From: Donghicola tyrosinivorans
Lineage (GTDB): Bacteria; Pseudomonadota; Alphaproteobacteria; Rhodobacterales; Rhodobacteraceae
Direction: 5' to 3'
Length of the DNA stretch: 64,000 bases
Assembly (NCBI RefSeq): GCF_003003355.1
Contig: NZ_PVTQ01000002.1
Coordinates: 248,001-312,000 of the forward strand
Position numbers and translations under genes: made by a program. Every line of letters begins with the position of its first letter. Position 1 is the stretch's first letter. Shown piece by piece: positions 54,626-63,119 of the stretch. Below the pieces are notes generated by a model that saw only the letters and a list, made by a program, of their open reading frames with translations, had not been told where the DNA came from and did not search any database.

Positions 54626-54728
54626 AGACTATGGCTGCGACCCCGAAAACGGGGCGCGGCGTGCTGCATCATAAGCGGCAACAGGTTTTGTGACGCTCCA
54701 GAGCAGGGAGCAAGGTGGGTAACGCAGG

Positions 54729-55778
54729 ATGGGTATTGCAGGCACATTTGTGATCGAGTGGTCGCAGACAGAGATCGACGGCATCAAGGGCGCCGCGTTG
54801 GGCGCCGTAATGGGCGGCAGCAGTTGGCGCTGGGATGGGGATGCCTTGCGCGTGGACGGGCCGAACTCGGTCCTGCCGTTGGTGGATGCCTTGGGCGAAG
54901 ACGCTTTGCGCCGCCGCGCCGCTCCTAAAGCGCAGCGCATCTTGGGGGATGAGGTGATCAAGCGCCCAGATGCAGACCTGCCTGCCACGGCCAGCGGTTG
55001 CCACATCATCATCACCGACGGCCTGCGCAGCCATACCATACAAGTTATTCGCAGCCGCTCTTCCGGTCGGCTTTTGCTGCAAATGAACGGCACCCTGCCG
55101 ATTCCGGGTCATGATTATTGGGTTATCCAGCATGATCTGGAGCGGATCACCCGCCCTGACGGCGAGTTAGAGCAGGGGGGTGTCATTTGCTTCACCGCGG
55201 GCACCATGATCGCCACGCCCTCGGGTCCGCGCCCTGTGCAAAATCTGCGCCCCGGTGATCTGGTTCTGACGCGGGACAACGGCCCGCAGGAAATCCTGTG
55301 GCGCGGGGCGCGCCGGATTTCAGGTGCGCGTATGTTTGTTCTGCCAGAACTGCGCCCCGTGCGCATTCTGGCCCATGCCTTCGGGGAGGACCGGCCCGAC
55401 GGGACGCTGCTTGTGTCGCCCGAGCATCGCTTGCTGGTCTCTGGCTCTGCGGCGCTGAACCTTTTCAACACCGATGAAGTTCTGGTGCAGGCCCGCTTTT
55501 TGCTGAACGACCGGACCATCACCCGAGCGGCCGATCTGCATGAGGTGACCTATATCCACCTGTTGCTGCCCGCCCATGAGATTCTTTGGGCCAACGGTAT
55601 CGAATGCGAGAGCTTTCACCCTGCAACCGCCAGCTTTGGCGCACTGGACCAGAACGATGCAAAGACGCTGGAAGAACTGGTCCCCGGCATTAGCGCGCGG
55701 CCTGAAAACTATGGTCCTTTTGCGCGGCGTAACCTGTCGCCGTCCGAGGCCGCAATCCTGAGTTACGACTCGGTCTAA
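54729..55778 (+). CDS. Hint-domain (intein/hedgehog-like) protein
   Basis: 349 residues. After an N-terminal region of about 155 residues, a Hint domain starts at GVICFTAGTMIATPSGPRPVQNLRPGDLVLTRDNG, where the Cys in ICFTAGT is the splicing-type nucleophile; SPEHRLLVSG carries the block B-like His. This type is common in roseobacters, usually fused to secreted or surface proteins. No signal peptide is seen and no C-extein continues after the domain beyond about 70 residues. Autoprocessing at the Cys is possible. A weak ribosome-binding site precedes the ATG. Confidence 0.82.
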   Translation: MGIAGTFVIEWSQTEIDGIKGAALGAVMGGSSWRWDGDALRVDGPNSVLPLVDALGEDALRRRAAPKAQRILGDEVIKRPDADLPATASGCHIIITDGLRSHTIQVIRSRSSGRLLLQMNGTLPIPGHDYWVIQHDLERITRPDGELEQGGVICFTAGTMIATPSGPRPVQNLRPGDLVLTRDNGPQEILWRGARRISGARMFVLPELRPVRILAHAFGEDRPDGTLLVSPEHRLLVSGSAALNLFNTDEVLVQARFLLNDRTITRAADLHEVTYIHLLLPAHEILWANGIECESFHPATASFGALDQNDAKTLEELVPGISARPENYGPFARRNLSPSEAAILSYDSV

Positions 55779-55957
55779 CGGTCACATCGGGGCAAAGTGC
55801 TGGGAACAGAGTGTTGCACTTATCCCGCGCATTGATACTTAAATTACAACTTTAACGGTTCTTTTGGTTTGAATTTTTCAGCTTGGTAGTGCATGCAGCA
55901 AATCATACCGAGTGGCGTTTTTCATTTTTGGTTTGTTTTTACTAAGGATGATTGTTT

Positions 55958-56329
55958 TTGAAGAATTTAATGATTGCCGGTGCTGCCATCGCTTTTGCAG
56001 GCACTGCTTCGGCTGGTTGTTATGACTTCGCCGAAGCTGGTGAGCCGTTGCCCGTCCTTGAAGTTTGCTTCATCGACATTCAGGGAAACGAGACCTGCAA
56101 GGAAGAAACGGTAGTGGCAGAGTGTCAGGACTTGAACGCTTGGGTTGTTGAATTCCAATCGGGCATGTCGATCACCAGAGAGCTGCCGCCCGCGCCACGC
56201 CATCGTGTGACGTTTGCTGACGCCGATCACAGATGGCAGTTGGATGAAGAGCATTTTGCCTCATGCCAGACGGCGGGCAATGACGCAGGGATCTGCGGTG
56301 TGTTTGAAGGTTTGGGGTACGCGAACTAG
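55958..56329 (+). CDS. Small cysteine-rich secreted protein, unknown family
   Basis: 123 residues from a TTG start nine bases after AAGGA; an ATG four codons later (55970) is an alternative. A signal peptide ends GTASA-GC. The mature part has six or seven cysteines (GCYDF, VCFID, TCKEE, ECQDL, SCQTA, ICGVF), suggesting disulfides in the periplasm or outside. I do not recognise a family. The 180 bases upstream are notably AT-rich for this window. A clear terminator follows. Confidence 0.6.
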   Translation: MKNLMIAGAAIAFAGTASAGCYDFAEAGEPLPVLEVCFIDIQGNETCKEETVVAECQDLNAWVVEFQSGMSITRELPPAPRHRVTFADADHRWQLDEEHFASCQTAGNDAGICGVFEGLGYAN

Positions 56330-56350
56330 GTTCGACCGTATTCCATGTGG

Positions 56351-56381
56351 AAGGGGCGCGTCCGGGGGGAGCGCCCTTTTT
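56351..56381 (+). terminator. Intrinsic terminator after the cysteine-rich protein gene
   Basis: AAGGGGCGC (56351-56359) pairs with GCGCCCTTT (56371-56379), with a T-run reaching 56381. It begins 22 bases after the stop codon. Confidence 0.8.
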
Positions 56382-56449
56382 ATATTGTGCCAAGGGAACT
56401 GGCCGGTGCGAAAGCGGCGTGAAAGCCTGACGGAATCATGTCGGGCCTG

Positions 56450-56477
56450 TTGACTCTGCCGGTGGGCGCTGTATAGG
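56450..56477 (+). promoter_or_regulatory. Sigma70-type promoter for rpsD
   Basis: TTGACT (56450-56455), 16-base spacer, TATAGG (56472-56477). This is the best -35/-10 pair noticed in the window. It gives a leader of about 95 bases before the rpsD GTG. Confidence 0.6.
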
Positions 56478-56576
56478 GGCGGCTCACATTGGTGTTGGTG
56501 GCCCCCGCAAGGGGATGCCTGTCAGGGGAAACCCAGTAGGACAACGCCCTTCATACTCTAACGAAGGAGATCAGCC

Positions 56577-57197
56577 GTGACCAAACGCACGTCTGCCAAG
56601 TACAAAATTGACCGTCGCATGGGCGAAAACATCTGGGGCCGTCCCAAGTCGCCCGTAAACCGTCGTGAATATGGCCCCGGCCAGCACGGCCAGCGCCGTA
56701 AGGGCAAGATGTCGGACTTCGGTCTGCAGCTGCGCGCCAAGCAGAAGCTGAAAGGCTACTACGGCGACCTGACCGAGAAGCAGTTCCGTCGCATCTTCGG
56801 TGACGCAGAGCGTCGTCGTGGTGACACCGGTGAGATCCTGATCGGTCTGCTGGAAAGCCGTCTGGACGCAGTTGTTTACCGTGCCAAGTTCGTTCCCACC
56901 GTCTTCGCTGCACGTCAGTTTGTGAACCACGGTCACGTTCTGGTGAACGGCCAGCGCGTGAACATCCCCTCGTACCGCGTCAAAGAAGGCGACGTCATCG
57001 AGGTTCGCGAGAAGTCGAAGCAGATGGTTGTCCTGCTGGAAGCCGTTCAGTTGGCAGAGCGTGATGTTCCTGACTACATCGACGCGGACCACAGCAAAAT
57101 GACCGCAACCTTCGTTCGTATGCCCGGCCTGTCGGATGTTCCGTACCCCGTCGTCATGGAACCGAACCTGGTTATCGAATACTACGCACAGAACTAA
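56577..57197 (+). CDS. rpsD: 30S ribosomal protein S4
   Basis: 206 residues. [20 protein letters not shown] and [16 protein letters not shown] are typical of S4, which nucleates 30S assembly on 16S rRNA; the S4 RNA-binding fold is at about 94-155 ([24 protein letters not shown]). The start is GTG behind GAAGGAGA. It stands alone, outside the ribosomal-protein alpha operon, as often in alphaproteobacteria, with its own promoter and terminator. Confidence 0.98.
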   Translation: MTKRTSAKYKIDRRMGENIWGRPKSPVNRREYGPGQHGQRRKGKMSDFGLQLRAKQKLKGYYGDLTEKQFRRIFGDAERRRGDTGEILIGLLESRLDAVVYRAKFVPTVFAARQFVNHGHVLVNGQRVNIPSYRVKEGDVIEVREKSKQMVVLLEAVQLAERDVPDYIDADHSKMTATFVRMPGLSDVPYPVVMEPNLVIEYYAQN

Positions 57198-57230
57198 TTC
57201 CACTTCGGAATTGGCTCTACGATCTTCGAA

Positions 57231-57255
57231 CGCCGCCCCTCGGGGCGGCGTTTTG
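57231..57255 (+). terminator. Intrinsic terminator after rpsD
   Basis: CGCCGCCCC (57231-57239) pairs with GGGGCGGCG (57242-57250), followed by TTTTGCGTT. Confidence 0.88.
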
Positions 57256-57362
57256 CGTTGTGATCCTGCGTTGCAGCATGATTTTTCCATGTATAGGGCG
57301 GTTTTGCAGTCTTTTCCCTTCGCGGTTGCCAAGCTATGGAAGGCGCGTTGAAGGAGACAAAG

Positions 57363-58451
57363 ATGACGAAACCCATTCCTCAGCCTGGTATTCTGGACAT
57401 CGCTCTGTATCAGGGCGGCGCTTCCAGCGCGCCGGGCGTGTCCAATGTCGTCAAACTGTCGTCGAACGAAAACCCGTTCGGCCCGTCCGAAGCTGCGGTC
57501 AAGGCCGTGGCGGTCGCTGCGCACCAGATGCATCGCTATCCAGAGATTGATGGCGCATCCCTGCGTGCGGCGCTGGCCGCCCATTACGATCTGGATGCGG
57601 ATCGTATTGCCCTTGGTGTCGGCTCGGATGAGATCCTGTCGAATATCTGCAACGGTTATGCTGGTCCCGGCGATGAGGTCATCTATACCGAGCATGGTTT
57701 TTCCATGTATCGCATCTGTGCCTTGGCTTCTGGCGCGACCCCTGTGGTCGTCCCCGAAAACCAGCGTGTGGTCGATGTGGACAACATTCTGGCGGCCTGC
57801 ACCGACAAGACCCGCGTGATCTTTGTCACCAACCCAGGCAACCCCACTGGCACCTTTATCCCCGTGTCCGAACTGGAGCGTCTGGCCGATGCCATGCCCG
57901 CGCAGGCGGTGCTGGTGATTGACGGCGCCTATGAGGAATACGCCGAAGGCTATGAGGGCGGGGCAGAGCTTGCCGCGTCTCGGCCCAATGTGGTGATGAC
58001 CCGCACTTTCTCGAAGCTGTTCGGTTTGGGCGGCATGCGCGTGGGTTGGGCCTATGCGGATCGGGCGATCATTGATGTGCTGAACCGTCTGCGCAATCCG
58101 TTCAACCTCTCGACCATCGCGATTGAGGCAGCAAAGGCCGCGCTGGCTGACACCGCCCACACCAAGCGCTGCCTGACCGAGAATGCCCGTCTGCGTGCGT
58201 GGCTGTCTGGCGCGCTTGAGGCGCATGGGGTGATGTCCGACCGTTCGGGCGCGAATTTTGTGCTGGCCCGCTTTGATGATGAGGATGAGGCCAACGCCTG
58301 TGAAGATTACCTGCGTAGTCAGGGTCTGCTGGTGCGCCGTGTGGCGGGCTATGGCTTGCCCAATTGTCTGCGGATCACCGTCGGGGACGAACCCTCATGC
58401 CGCCGCGTGGCCCATGCCATCGGTGCCTTCAAAGGGGGCGCCCGCGCATGA
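57363..58451 (+). CDS. hisC: Histidinol-phosphate aminotransferase
   Basis: 362 residues, fold type I PLP enzyme. [33 protein letters not shown] and [16 protein letters not shown] are typical; K218 is the PLP lysine. HisC makes histidinol phosphate from imidazole-acetol phosphate and often also transaminates aromatic precursors. Coupling to the prephenate/arogenate dehydrogenase gene (ATGA overlap) suggests a role in tyrosine and phenylalanine synthesis too. The ATG at 57363 is behind AAGGAGAC. Confidence 0.94.
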   Translation: MTKPIPQPGILDIALYQGGASSAPGVSNVVKLSSNENPFGPSEAAVKAVAVAAHQMHRYPEIDGASLRAALAAHYDLDADRIALGVGSDEILSNICNGYAGPGDEVIYTEHGFSMYRICALASGATPVVVPENQRVVDVDNILAACTDKTRVIFVTNPGNPTGTFIPVSELERLADAMPAQAVLVIDGAYEEYAEGYEGGAELAASRPNVVMTRTFSKLFGLGGMRVGWAYADRAIIDVLNRLRNPFNLSTIAIEAAKAALADTAHTKRCLTENARLRAWLSGALEAHGVMSDRSGANFVLARFDDEDEANACEDYLRSQGLLVRRVAGYGLPNCLRITVGDEPSCRRVAHAIGAFKGGARA

Positions 58452-59368
58452 CCCAAGTCTATGATCGTGTGGCGCTGATCGGCCTTGGCCTGATCGCATC
58501 GTCGATGTTTTGGGCCATCAAGCGTGGTGGTCTGGCGGGCGAAGTGACGGGCTATGCCCGCAGTGCCGAAACCCGCGACAAGGCCCGCGAAATCGGTCTG
58601 TGTGACCGCGTATGTGATACTGCGATTGACGCAGTGAAGGACGCCGATCTGATCGTTCTTTGCGTGCCTGTCGGCGCTATGGGCGCTGTGGCCGAAGAGA
58701 TCGCGCCTTATCTGAAACCAGGCGCGACCGTCAGCGATGTGGGCTCGGTCAAGCAGTCGGTGATCGATGCGGTTGGGCCCCATCTGCCCGATGACGTGCA
58801 TTTCGTGCCCGCGCACCCGCTGGCAGGGACCGAGCATTCTGGGCCGACCTCGGGCTTTGCCGAGCTGTTCGACAACCGCTGGTGCCTTTTGGTGCCGGTT
58901 GAGGGCTCTGATCCGGAAGCGGTGGCGAAGCTGCGTGCGCTTTGGGAAGGCATCGGTGCCAACGTCGAAGAGATGGACGCCGAGCACCACGATCTGGTGC
59001 TGGCCGTGACCAGTCATACGCCGCACCTGATTGCCTACACGATGGTGGGTGTGGCCGACGATCTGCGCCGAGTAACCGATAGCGAAGTTATCAAATACTC
59101 GGCGGCGGGTTTCCGCGACTTTACGCGGATTGCCGCCAGTGACCCCACAATGTGGCGGGATGTGTTCTTGACGAACAAGGACGCGACATTGGAAATTCTC
59201 GGTAGGTTTACTGAGGAATTGTTCGCGCTCCAGCGGGCAATCCGGACTGGAGACGGTGATTTGTTGCACGCCTATTTCACCCGCACCCGCGCGATCCGTC
59301 GCGGCATTCTGCAGGCGGGTCAGGACGTGGACTCTCCGGACTTTGGCCGTGGGAAGGCGAAGAAGTGA
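58448..59368 (+). CDS. Prephenate/arogenate dehydrogenase (TyrA/TyrC type)
   Basis: 306 residues. The N-terminal Rossmann motif is [16 protein letters not shown] (GLGLIG-like, with Ala for the last Gly). VSDVGSVKQ and [13 protein letters not shown] carry the catalytic His, and SHTPHLIAY is also typical. It oxidatively decarboxylates prephenate or arogenate in tyrosine synthesis; with HisC as the aminotransferase both orders are possible. Its ATG overlaps the hisC stop and its TGA overlaps the next GTG. Confidence 0.92.
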   Translation: MTQVYDRVALIGLGLIASSMFWAIKRGGLAGEVTGYARSAETRDKAREIGLCDRVCDTAIDAVKDADLIVLCVPVGAMGAVAEEIAPYLKPGATVSDVGSVKQSVIDAVGPHLPDDVHFVPAHPLAGTEHSGPTSGFAELFDNRWCLLVPVEGSDPEAVAKLRALWEGIGANVEEMDAEHHDLVLAVTSHTPHLIAYTMVGVADDLRRVTDSEVIKYSAAGFRDFTRIAASDPTMWRDVFLTNKDATLEILGRFTEELFALQRAIRTGDGDLLHAYFTRTRAIRRGILQAGQDVDSPDFGRGKAKK

Positions 59369-60240
59369 AAGCAACCCTAGTCGTGTTTCTGGCCTTATTG
59401 GCCAGCACGTCCCTTGCCGCCGAGACGTCTGTGCGTCCGGTGGTGCGCCCCGGTACAGCAGAGGCTTCTGCGACCGAGGCACCTTCTGCTGCGCTCGCTG
59501 TGGTGGCCGAGGCATCCTCTCAGACCATCAAGCGGTTGCGCCCCAAAGCCCGCCCGAAGTCGGTGATCGACAGCGTTGAACGGGTCTTGCCCGAACCCAC
59601 CCAAGAGCAGGTCGCTGAAAAAGCCTCCAAGTTCTCACTCATCCAGTCGTTGCGCCCCTTGGTGCGTCCCAAAGACGTGGTCAAGCAGGGTGAACGCCGT
59701 CAAGCAGCGCTGGCCAAGGGGGCCATCTGTGGCGATCCCGCCATTCAGGGTGAGGCCGTGGGCGCGGTTCCCAGCAAGACCAACGGCTGCGGTATTGATT
59801 CGGCAGTTCGGGTGCGGTCGGTCTCTGGTGTAAAGCTCAGTCAGGCGTCGCTGATGGATTGCGGAACGGCCAAGGCGCTGAAGACTTGGGTCGATAAGGG
59901 CATGAAGCCTGCCGTGAACGGCAAAGGCGGCGGTGTGGCCAAGATCAACATCATGGGTCACTACACCTGCCGTCCGCGCAACAACCAGAAGGGCGCCAAG
60001 ATATCCGAGCATGGCAAAGGCCGCGCCATCGATATAGGGGGCTTTACGCTGGCCGATGGAACCGAGTTCACAGTGCTGAAGCACTGGCGCTCTAAAACCT
60101 TTGGCAAGGTGCTACAGCAGATGCATTCCAAAGCTTGCGGGCCGTTCGGCACGGTTTTAGGGCCGAAGGCGAACCAGTATCACCAAGACCACTTCCACTT
60201 TGACACGGCCCGCTATCGCAGCGGCAGTTACTGCAAGTAA
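59365..60240 (+). CDS. Extensin family protein (putative peptidoglycan metallopeptidase fold)
   Basis: 291 residues starting at GTG, which overlaps the previous stop (GTGA). A signal peptide ends SLAA-ET, followed by a Pro/Arg-rich stretch with repeated RPxxRPK motifs (about 20-110). The C-terminal half holds MGHYTCRPRN, HGKGRAIDIGGF and YHQDHFHFDTA, the His/Asp pattern of the DacB/VanY-like LAS peptidase fold in the bacterial extensin-like family. It probably acts on the cell wall. Its place in an amino-acid operon is unexplained. Confidence 0.85.
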   Translation: MKATLVVFLALLASTSLAAETSVRPVVRPGTAEASATEAPSAALAVVAEASSQTIKRLRPKARPKSVIDSVERVLPEPTQEQVAEKASKFSLIQSLRPLVRPKDVVKQGERRQAALAKGAICGDPAIQGEAVGAVPSKTNGCGIDSAVRVRSVSGVKLSQASLMDCGTAKALKTWVDKGMKPAVNGKGGGVAKINIMGHYTCRPRNNQKGAKISEHGKGRAIDIGGFTLADGTEFTVLKHWRSKTFGKVLQQMHSKACGPFGTVLGPKANQYHQDHFHFDTARYRSGSYCK

Positions 60241-61227
60241 TCAGCGGATCACGATCTGCGGGGCAGGGCCAAGAGGCAGCACCCCAAGGCGCACCATCCC
60301 GCCTTTGAAGGTAAAGGTGGCGTCCAGATCGTCGGTCTTGCCCGAGGCCTGCGCCACCAGATCCAGCACCAGCATCATCTGTTTGGCGGCCTTGGGGGTG
60401 ATCTTGCCCGCCTCAACCGCGGTCTCCAGCATCTGGGGCCAGTTGACGGCGCGCACGGTGATCTCGCCTTCAGGGATGCCGCGCTGGTCCAGCGTCAATT
60501 GACCGGCTGCGTCCAGATGCAAGGGCCCCCAATCCGCGAAGGCTTTTTCGATCTTCAGGGCCGTGATTTGCGGGCGTGCGCCGCGCAAGGCACCACTATT
60601 CCAAGGGGCGTCAAAGGCGACGCGCAGGTCCATCTCAAGCGCGGTCATGGCATCGGGCAGATTTGCCTGAACCTCGGCGGGGAAGGGCGCACGCAGGCCC
60701 TCTAGGCGGGTGAAGAGGTGATAGTTGGCAGTGTTTGCGGGGTCTTTCTCTGCAGCAAAGCGCAGCTTGTCTGCGGACCAAAGACCGCCCTCTGTGTCCA
60801 GCGTGGGGTTCATCCCCTCGGCCAGAAAACGGGCGGGCTGCATTTGGGCCACATCTTCCATGATCAGCGATGCGCGCAGGTCTTCGGCCCCCAAGGTCAC
60901 GGCCCCATAGGGAGTAGCGATGCGCTGGGGTTCGGGCCAATACAGGATCAGGTGGCTGTCGTTATAGACCAGTTGCAGCACCTGAAGGAGGTCTGTGGAC
61001 CACGCCAGCCCGCGCTGCGTATCGGCAAGCGATACATCGGTGAAGGTCGTGTCCAGCCGGTTCGGAAAGCCCGACACCGACAGATCGCTGTATTCGGCCT
61101 GCCAGCCCGCCGCCTGACGCGCGTGGAACCAGCCTTCGATGGCGGCGCGCTGGGATTGTGCCTTCCACAGCCAATGGGCGCTCCAGGCCAGAGCCAGAAC
61201 AAGGGCGATCGCGACAAGACGCTTCAT
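60241..61227 (-). CDS. DUF2125 domain protein
   Basis: 328 residues with an N-terminal membrane anchor or signal (MKRLVAIALVLALAWSAHWLW). The rest is a long series of beta strands (YSDLSVSGFPNRLDTTFTDVSLA, LILYWPEPQRIATPYG) typical of DUF2125, an AsmA-like alphaproteobacterial envelope family of unknown function. A longer frame is rejected; GGAAAGG precedes the ATG at 61227. It is divergent from chaC. Confidence 0.85.
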   Translation of the reverse strand: MKRLVAIALVLALAWSAHWLWKAQSQRAAIEGWFHARQAAGWQAEYSDLSVSGFPNRLDTTFTDVSLADTQRGLAWSTDLLQVLQLVYNDSHLILYWPEPQRIATPYGAVTLGAEDLRASLIMEDVAQMQPARFLAEGMNPTLDTEGGLWSADKLRFAAEKDPANTANYHLFTRLEGLRAPFPAEVQANLPDAMTALEMDLRVAFDAPWNSGALRGARPQITALKIEKAFADWGPLHLDAAGQLTLDQRGIPEGEITVRAVNWPQMLETAVEAGKITPKAAKQMMLVLDLVAQASGKTDDLDATFTFKGGMVRLGVLPLGPAPQIVIR

Positions 61228-61289
61228 GGGGGAACCTTTCCAAATCTGCGGCATCTGTTTACAGATCAGCGCAAAGGAGGACCAGCGCA

Positions 61290-61820
61290 ATGACGATGTG
61301 GGTATTCGGATACGGATCGCTGCTTTGGAACCCCGGCTTTGATGTGGCCGAGTCCCATCTGGCCACGTTGCAAGGCTATGCGCGGTCGTTCTGTATGCTC
61401 TCGGTCACTCATCGGGGGACGTATGAGCGTAACGGTCTGGTGCTGGCGCTGGATGCGCAACCCGATGCCCTGTGCGATGGTCTGGCCCTGCGCGTTCACC
61501 ACGGTGAAGAAGAAAAGGTGCTGGCCTACTTGCGCGAGCGTGAGTTGGTCACCTCGGCCTATCTTGAGCGGCACCTGCCTGTGAACCTGTCCGATGGGCG
61601 CGAGGTTGAGGCGGTGACCTACATCATTGATCCCGAACACCGCCAGTATTGCGGAAAGCTGCCCTTGGAAAAGCAGGCGCAGATGATCGCGAATGCCGTC
61701 GGGATGCGCGGCCCCAATTCCGAATACCTCTATAATACCGCGGCACACCTGCGGCAGATGGGGGTCTCGGACGCGGATTTGAACTGGCTGGAAGGCCGCG
61801 TCCGCGAGATTTTGGGATAA
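61290..61820 (+). CDS. chaC: Glutathione-specific gamma-glutamylcyclotransferase (ChaC type)
   Basis: 176 residues. WVFGYGSLLWNPGF is the substrate loop, CMLSVTHRGTYE is typical of ChaC, and the YLRERELVTSAY segment carries the catalytic Glu. ChaC-type enzymes split glutathione into 5-oxoproline and Cys-Gly. The ATG at 61290 lies behind AAAGGAGG. It is the second GGCT-fold protein in this window. Confidence 0.9.
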   Translation: MTMWVFGYGSLLWNPGFDVAESHLATLQGYARSFCMLSVTHRGTYERNGLVLALDAQPDALCDGLALRVHHGEEEKVLAYLRERELVTSAYLERHLPVNLSDGREVEAVTYIIDPEHRQYCGKLPLEKQAQMIANAVGMRGPNSEYLYNTAAHLRQMGVSDADLNWLEGRVREILG

Positions 61821-61886
61821 AGATTGCGTCTGGCCTACAAGGGCTTATGCTGACCTGAATAGTTAACGGGGCAGGGGGCGTCTCGA

Positions 61887-63116
61887 ATGGCACGCGAGGC
61901 AGAGCCGCATTTTTCGCAGCCGATCCGGCAAATTTTTCTGATGGTTCTGGTGATGGGCCTGACCGGCGCGGGCGGGTTTCTGGCCTACTCGGTCGTTCTG
62001 CCGTTGTTCTTCGCGAACCCTTGGCTGAATGGCGTGATCGCAATGGTCTTTGTGTTCGGCGTCATCGCCTGCTTCTGGCAGGTGGGGCAGCTTATCTCGT
62101 CCGTGCGGTGGATCGAAGGGTTTGCCGCCGACAATCCGGGCCATGAACATACCCGTCCGCCGCGCCTTCTAAAGCCGCTGGCCGCCCTGCTGCGGTCACG
62201 CGGGCGGCGCATGAAGATCAGCTCCAGCTCGGCGCAATCGATTCTGGACAGTCTGGCGACCCGTATCGATGAAGCCCGCGAGATCACCCGCTATGTGGTG
62301 AACCTGCTGATCTTCCTTGGCCTTCTGGGCACATTCTACGGTCTGGCCACCACGGTGCCTGCGGTGGTCGAAACGATCCGCAGCCTTGCCCCCGGTGAAG
62401 GGGACAATGGCGCTGCGATGTTCGGCAAGCTGATGACTGGCCTTGAGGCGCAGCTTGGCGGTATGGGCACGGCGTTTTCCAGCTCGCTTCTAGGTCTGGC
62501 CGGATCGCTGGTCGTCGGTCTGATGGAGCTGTTCGCCGGCCACGGCCAGAACCGTTTCTACCGCGAGCTTGAAGAGTGGCTGACCTCGATCACCCGTCTT
62601 GGCTATGTGGGCGACGGCGACGGTAGCTCGCCCGAGCAATCGGCCATGGTGCAGGTGCTTGAGAATATGGCCGAGCAGATGGAATCCATGCAGGTCGCAC
62701 TGGTGCAGGCCGAAAGTGGTCGCGCAACGCTGGATGGTCAGTTGGAACATCTGGGCCGCACCTTGGACCGGATGACCGACAAGATCGCGCAAGTCGATAA
62801 CAGCGAAATGATCTATGCCCTGCAAAAGGTGGCGTCCGGTCAGGAGCAACTGGTCGAAACGATGCAGGTCGCCATCGGGCAGGGACAGAACCAGAGTTCC
62901 GGCGAAGGCGGCGAATTCGACGCCGAGGCCAAGATGCGCCTGCGCTCGATCGATGTGCAACTGCTGCATATCCTTGAGGATCTGGCCGCTGGCCGTCAGG
63001 AAACCATGGCCGAGCTGCGCACCGATATCGCTGCCTTGACCCGCGCCGTGCAGCGTTTGGGCTCGGCAGATCTCGGGGCGGCAACCCGCCTGCGCCGCCA
63101 CCCCGAAGAGGACTGA
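61887..63116 (+). CDS. ExbB/TolQ/MotA-like proton channel protein
   Basis: 409 residues. Two helices near the N-terminus (about 15-37, 45-67) and a MotA/TolQ/ExbB core with two helices (about 132-155, LLIFLGLLGTFYGLATTVPA, and 200-220, AFSSSLLGLAGSLVVG) are followed by a long C-terminal region (about 250-400) of predicted coiled coil. Such channels turn the proton gradient into motion of a partner with a single helix, encoded next. It resembles the larger ZorA-like and roseobacter biopolymer-transport proteins more than E. coli ExbB. The energised process is unknown. Confidence 0.82.
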   Translation: MAREAEPHFSQPIRQIFLMVLVMGLTGAGGFLAYSVVLPLFFANPWLNGVIAMVFVFGVIACFWQVGQLISSVRWIEGFAADNPGHEHTRPPRLLKPLAALLRSRGRRMKISSSSAQSILDSLATRIDEAREITRYVVNLLIFLGLLGTFYGLATTVPAVVETIRSLAPGEGDNGAAMFGKLMTGLEAQLGGMGTAFSSSLLGLAGSLVVGLMELFAGHGQNRFYRELEEWLTSITRLGYVGDGDGSSPEQSAMVQVLENMAEQMESMQVALVQAESGRATLDGQLEHLGRTLDRMTDKIAQVDNSEMIYALQKVASGQEQLVETMQVAIGQGQNQSSGEGGEFDAEAKMRLRSIDVQLLHILEDLAAGRQETMAELRTDIAALTRAVQRLGSADLGAATRLRRHPEED

Positions 63117-63119
63117 TCC

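Noticed and set aside
54634-54660. Hairpin CCCC-GAAAAC-GGGG after the LpxR-like gene
   Set aside because: The stem is short and no T-tract follows, so I do not call it a terminator, although it may be a weak one.
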